A DNA stretch of 64,000 nt from Gloeobacter morelensis MG652769 (GTDB lineage: Bacteria > Cyanobacteriota > Cyanobacteriia > Gloeobacterales > Gloeobacteraceae): assembly GCF_021018745.1 (NCBI RefSeq), contig NZ_CP063845.1, positions 124,001 to 188,000 of the forward strand. The letters are read 5' to 3'. The translations under genes and the position numbers were made by a program. This document shows, in pieces, positions 61,547 to 64,000 of the stretch. Numbering within the stretch: position 1 is the first letter of the stretch; the number at the start of each line of letters is the position of its first letter. Under the pieces are notes generated by a model. The model was not told the DNA's origin. It ran no database searches and saw only the letters and a list, made by a program, of their open reading frames with translations.

Positions 61547-62332
61547 ATGACCGTTACGCGCCCAGACTTCGAACAAGAAGACAATCCGCCCGAGGCCGAC
61601 GACGCCCTCGACTCCAAGAACGAATTTCCGGACGAGGTCGAGATGACCCTGGGGGAGCACCTCGAAGAGTTGCGCACCCGCCTCTTCTGGGCGCTTGGCA
61701 CCTTTATCGCGGCCACTATCGGCTGTTTTATCTTCGTCAAACCGATCGTTGATCTGCTGCAGAAGCCGGCGGGCACGACGGTCAAATTCATCCAGACCAT
61801 CCCGGGCGAATTTTTCTTTGTCTCGTTTAAAGTGGCGGCCTACAGCGGTCTGATGGTCGCGGCCCCGATGATTCTCTATCAAATTGTGCGCTTCGTGCTG
61901 CCGGGGCTCAGTCGCCGCGAGCGCAAGCTCATCCTGCCCATCGTGGTCGGATCGAGTGTGCTGTTCGTGGTGGGCGTCGTCTTTGCCTTCATGGTCCTCG
62001 CCCCGGCCGCCCTCAACTTTTTTGTAAGCTACGGCGACGGCGTCGTCGATCAGACCTGGACGATCGAGCGCTATTTCGACTTGATGTTCGTGATGCTGAT
62101 CAGCACCGGCATCGTCTTTCAGGTACCGATTTTGCAGGTGCTGCTCGGGGTGAGCGGCATCGTCACCTCCGAGCGGATGTTCTCGGTCTGGCGCTACGTG
62201 AGCGTCTTTGCGGTGGTACTGGGGGCCATCGTCACCCCCTCGACCGACCCGCTCACCCAGACCTTTCTAGCTGGGGCGGTGACAGTCCTCTATTTTGGCG
62301 GCGCGGGCGCGGTCAAACTGATCGGCAAGTAA
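61547..62332 (+). CDS. tatC: Sec-independent protein translocase TatC
   Basis: 261 aa. A charged N-terminal tail (~1-33) precedes the TatC hallmark MTLGEHLEELRTRLFWAL, six membrane helices, and the conserved GEFFFVSFKVAAYSGLMVAAP and FGVSGI-like ILQVLLGVSGIV regions. It recognises twin-arginine signal peptides and, with TatA/B, exports folded proteins. Located after yidD, so the two may form a protein-targeting operon. Confidence 0.95.
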   Translation: MTVTRPDFEQEDNPPEADDALDSKNEFPDEVEMTLGEHLEELRTRLFWALGTFIAATIGCFIFVKPIVDLLQKPAGTTVKFIQTIPGEFFFVSFKVAAYSGLMVAAPMILYQIVRFVLPGLSRRERKLILPIVVGSSVLFVVGVVFAFMVLAPAALNFFVSYGDGVVDQTWTIERYFDLMFVMLISTGIVFQVPILQVLLGVSGIVTSERMFSVWRYVSVFAVVLGAIVTPSTDPLTQTFLAGAVTVLYFGGAGAVKLIGK

Positions 62333-62345
62333 GCCGGGGCTACCC

Positions 62346-62687
62346 ATGGGCATCAATCTCACCCCCGAACAGGAAGACTTCGCACTAAGCAAACTCCAGG
62401 CCGGGCAGTACCGTTCTGCCGAGGAACTGCGGGAGGTAGCGCTGAAGTTGCTCGAAGCGCACGAGCGCGCCGAGGCTGTGTGGGTCGAGGATGTGCGGGA
62501 GAAGATTGACGCGGCCATTGTCGCCTCGGAGCACACCCCACCTGTGGATGGCGCAGCTTATGTGGCCCGAACTCACCCTCTCGCCGCCTTAGCCGGTAAA
62601 TTCTCGGGACCGGAATGGTCCGAAGTGTGGAAAGAAATCGAACACTTCTGCCGGCGACAGAACAAGCCGGCAGAAGCGTCGGAGTAA
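62346..62687 (+). CDS. Putative ParD/CC-type antitoxin
   Basis: 113 aa. The N-terminal ribbon-helix-helix-like part (INLTPEQEDFALSKLQAGQYRSAEELREVALKLLE spread over 3-37) matches ParD-type antitoxins; the acidic C-terminal tail with ALAGKFSGPEWSEVWKEIE would wrap the toxin. It begins 13 nt after tatC and ends just before a PIN-domain toxin in the same frame. The tail is longer than in typical ParD proteins. Confidence 0.75.
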   Translation: MGINLTPEQEDFALSKLQAGQYRSAEELREVALKLLEAHERAEAVWVEDVREKIDAAIVASEHTPPVDGAAYVARTHPLAALAGKFSGPEWSEVWKEIEHFCRRQNKPAEASE

Positions 62688-62696
62688 GCGGGTGTA

Positions 62697-63119
62697 ATCC
62701 TGGACACAAACATCGTCAGCTACTTCCTGCGAGATGCTGACGGTGGCAGCATCCTGAGCCGAAAGATCTTGAGTACTCCCTCTGCACACCTTTTCATCAC
62801 CGTCATCACGATGGAGGAAATGCTGGGTGGTACTTTGAGCTATGTGCAGCGCGTCCGGCTTAAACCTGAAGTGATTGGCACCTATGCACGTTTTCTGGAG
62901 ATGTTTCAAGTACTGCAAGCATTTCGGGTGCTGCCCTATTCGTCCGAAGCCGAGCGCTTTTTTTCTGACTTGCCGCCCGAAAGTCGGCGGGTAGGCACCC
63001 AGGATTGCCGGATTGCTGCCATTGCCCCCACGCATGCATACACCCTGGTGAGCGCCAATGCCGCCGACTTTCGGAAAATTGGGGGAGTGCGGGTTGAAGA
63101 CTGGACCGCGCCGCCCTGA
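62697..63119 (+). CDS. PIN-domain toxin (VapC family) without a standard start codon
   Basis: About 140 aa. The family start LDTNIVSYFLRD is read from ATC CTG at 62697/62700, preceded by GTA where ATG or GTG is expected. The first normal start in frame is a TTG at 62769, which would cut off the first active-site Asp. All four PIN acids are present: D in LDTN, E in TMEEML, D in GTQDCRIAAIA, and D in NAADF. It should be an RNase neutralised by the preceding antitoxin. It may start at CTG/ATC by coupling, or be silenced. Confidence 0.75.
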   Translation: MLDTNIVSYFLRDADGGSILSRKILSTPSAHLFITVITMEEMLGGTLSYVQRVRLKPEVIGTYARFLEMFQVLQAFRVLPYSSEAERFFSDLPPESRRVGTQDCRIAAIAPTHAYTLVSANAADFRKIGGVRVEDWTAPP

Positions 63120-63166
63120 GGAGGACCAGGAATCAGGTATAGTGTCGCTTTGCCCAGAAACTGCCT

Positions 63167-64000
63167 TCAAAACTGATAGCTGAGTGTTCCCTGAACAGTA
63201 AATGGCGTACCGACGTAGATGCGTGTGTCGCTTTGCACCCCTTCGAAGTAGCGTACGTTGAATAGATTCTTGAAGTTGACCGCCGCCCGCCAGCGCTCCC
63301 GCTCGTAGTAGATGGCGGCGTCGGCCCGCGTGTAGCTGGGAATGGCGAAAGTGTTATCCAGATCGCCCGCGCGCTCACCTACATAGAACAAGCCTGCTCC
63401 CACCCCGAAGCCCGAGAGCGCGCCCTCGCGGAGGCGATAGGTCGTCCAGAGGCTGGCGGTGTGGAAGGGGGCGTTGGGCAGGCGGTTATTCACCGCGAAG
63501 GTGTTGTCGCGGGTAATGCGCGCATCGCTGTAGGCCCAGGAAGCAATGACATTCCAGCCTGTAAGAATTTCGCCTGCGATATCGAAATCGACGCCGCTAC
63601 CGCTCTGCTGACCGACCTGGATCGAAAAGCGCGGATTGAAAGGATCCGCTGTCAGGACGTTGTCCTTTTCGAGGCGATAAATGGACAACGTCGAGAACAA
63701 GCGTCCCTCGGCCAGTTCGGCTTTGACCCCGGCTTCGTAGAGCGTGCCACGCTCAGGCAAAAAGGCCGTCCCGGACGGATTGAGACCGAACTGGGGCAAA
63801 AAAGAACGGTTGTAGGTGGCAAAAAGCGAAACCGGCACGATCGGTTGCCAGACCAGGCCCACCCGGGGCGAAAACGCCTGGGCGCGGGCCAGGGAGTTGA
63901 AGCTGTCGTCGCGGTAGTCGTCCTGGTAGTCGAAGCTGTCGAAGCGCCCGCCCAACAACAACTTGAGATTGTCGGAAAAAGCGATTTGATCCTGGATATA
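63167..64000 (-). CDS. TonB-dependent receptor 4, partial (C-terminal barrel)
   Basis: 278 codons are visible, open to the right edge (first residues YIQDQIAFSDNLKLLLGGRFD). Barrel motifs are FSPRVGLVWQPIVPVSLFATYNRSF, LPERGTLYEAGVKAEL, the AYSDARITRDNTF stretch and the terminal TVQGTLSYQF with Phe for BAM recognition. It closely parallels receptors 1 and 2 and the fragment at 11657-11947, so it belongs to the same siderophore-receptor subfamily. The plug and signal peptide lie beyond the window. Confidence 0.9.
   Translation of the reverse strand, partial: YIQDQIAFSDNLKLLLGGRFDSFDYQDDYRDDSFNSLARAQAFSPRVGLVWQPIVPVSLFATYNRSFLPQFGLNPSGTAFLPERGTLYEAGVKAELAEGRLFSTLSIYRLEKDNVLTADPFNPRFSIQVGQQSGSGVDFDIAGEILTGWNVIASWAYSDARITRDNTFAVNNRLPNAPFHTASLWTTYRLREGALSGFGVGAGLFYVGERAGDLDNTFAIPSYTRADAAIYYERERWRAAVNFKNLFNVRYFEGVQSDTRIYVGTPFTVQGTLSYQF

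Noticed and set aside
1-64000. Prophage, integrase or plasmid functions
   Set aside because: No integrase, terminase, capsid or replication gene was recognised.

Overview
The window looks like chromosomal DNA of an early-branching, thylakoid-less cyanobacterium of the Gloeobacter type. This is inferred from high GC, phosphoribulokinase with the Cys19/Cys41 pair next to transketolase, a ferredoxin-NADP reductase without a phycobilisome-linker domain, cytochrome c6, a ChlH-type chelatase subunit, SipA, minCDE, and many TonB receptors and Uma2 proteins. No rRNA, tRNA, CRISPR array or intact transposase was found.

Region 1 (1-19.8 kb) is an iron/siderophore uptake island. It holds a Crp/Fnr-like regulator cut by the left edge, a PchR/YbtA-type AraC regulator, a small unknown protein, two half-size ABC proteins of the YbtP/YbtQ (IrtAB) kind, an LCM-type methyltransferase, a Cys-rich small protein, flavodoxin, and two TonB receptor + PepSY membrane protein pairs. 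Several promoters share TTGACA-N17 cores overlapped by TTGA-N9-TCAA, which resembles a Fur box. Between the two receptor pairs (11.6-15.3 kb) lies a junkyard: a receptor C-terminal fragment, a truncated gene start, a gutted PD-(D/E)XK transposase-like gene, and a frameshifted receptor fused by a rearrangement to a MacB/FtsX-type permease lacking its N-terminus.

Region 2 (19.9-34.2 kb) carries Uma2, cytochrome c6, a Cu/Zn superoxide dismutase with a His-rich insertion, a protoglobin, a universal stress protein, PEP synthase, an EamA transporter, a pentapeptide-repeat protein, a penicillin-acylase-family hydrolase, rsmA and minCDE.

Region 3 (34.5-47.8 kb) carries a short ChlH homologue, a DJ-1/ABM fusion, a nitroreductase, a pyruvate-kinase-like protein with an unusual N-terminus, an orphan LolD/MacB ATPase, a Pro-rich secreted protein, a B12/radical-SAM enzyme, and a sugar-type ABC ATPase and binding lipoprotein with no permease.

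Region 4 (48.1-64 kb) carries an RND efflux operon (pump gene frameshifted, promoter overlapped by a three-half-site operator), a GCS2/YbdK ligase, petH, prk, tkt, a deleted Rpn-like gene, a NucA-like secreted nuclease facing its NuiA-like inhibitor, sipA, yidD, tatC, a ParD/PIN toxin-antitoxin pair whose toxin lacks a normal start codon, and a TonB receptor cut by the right edge.
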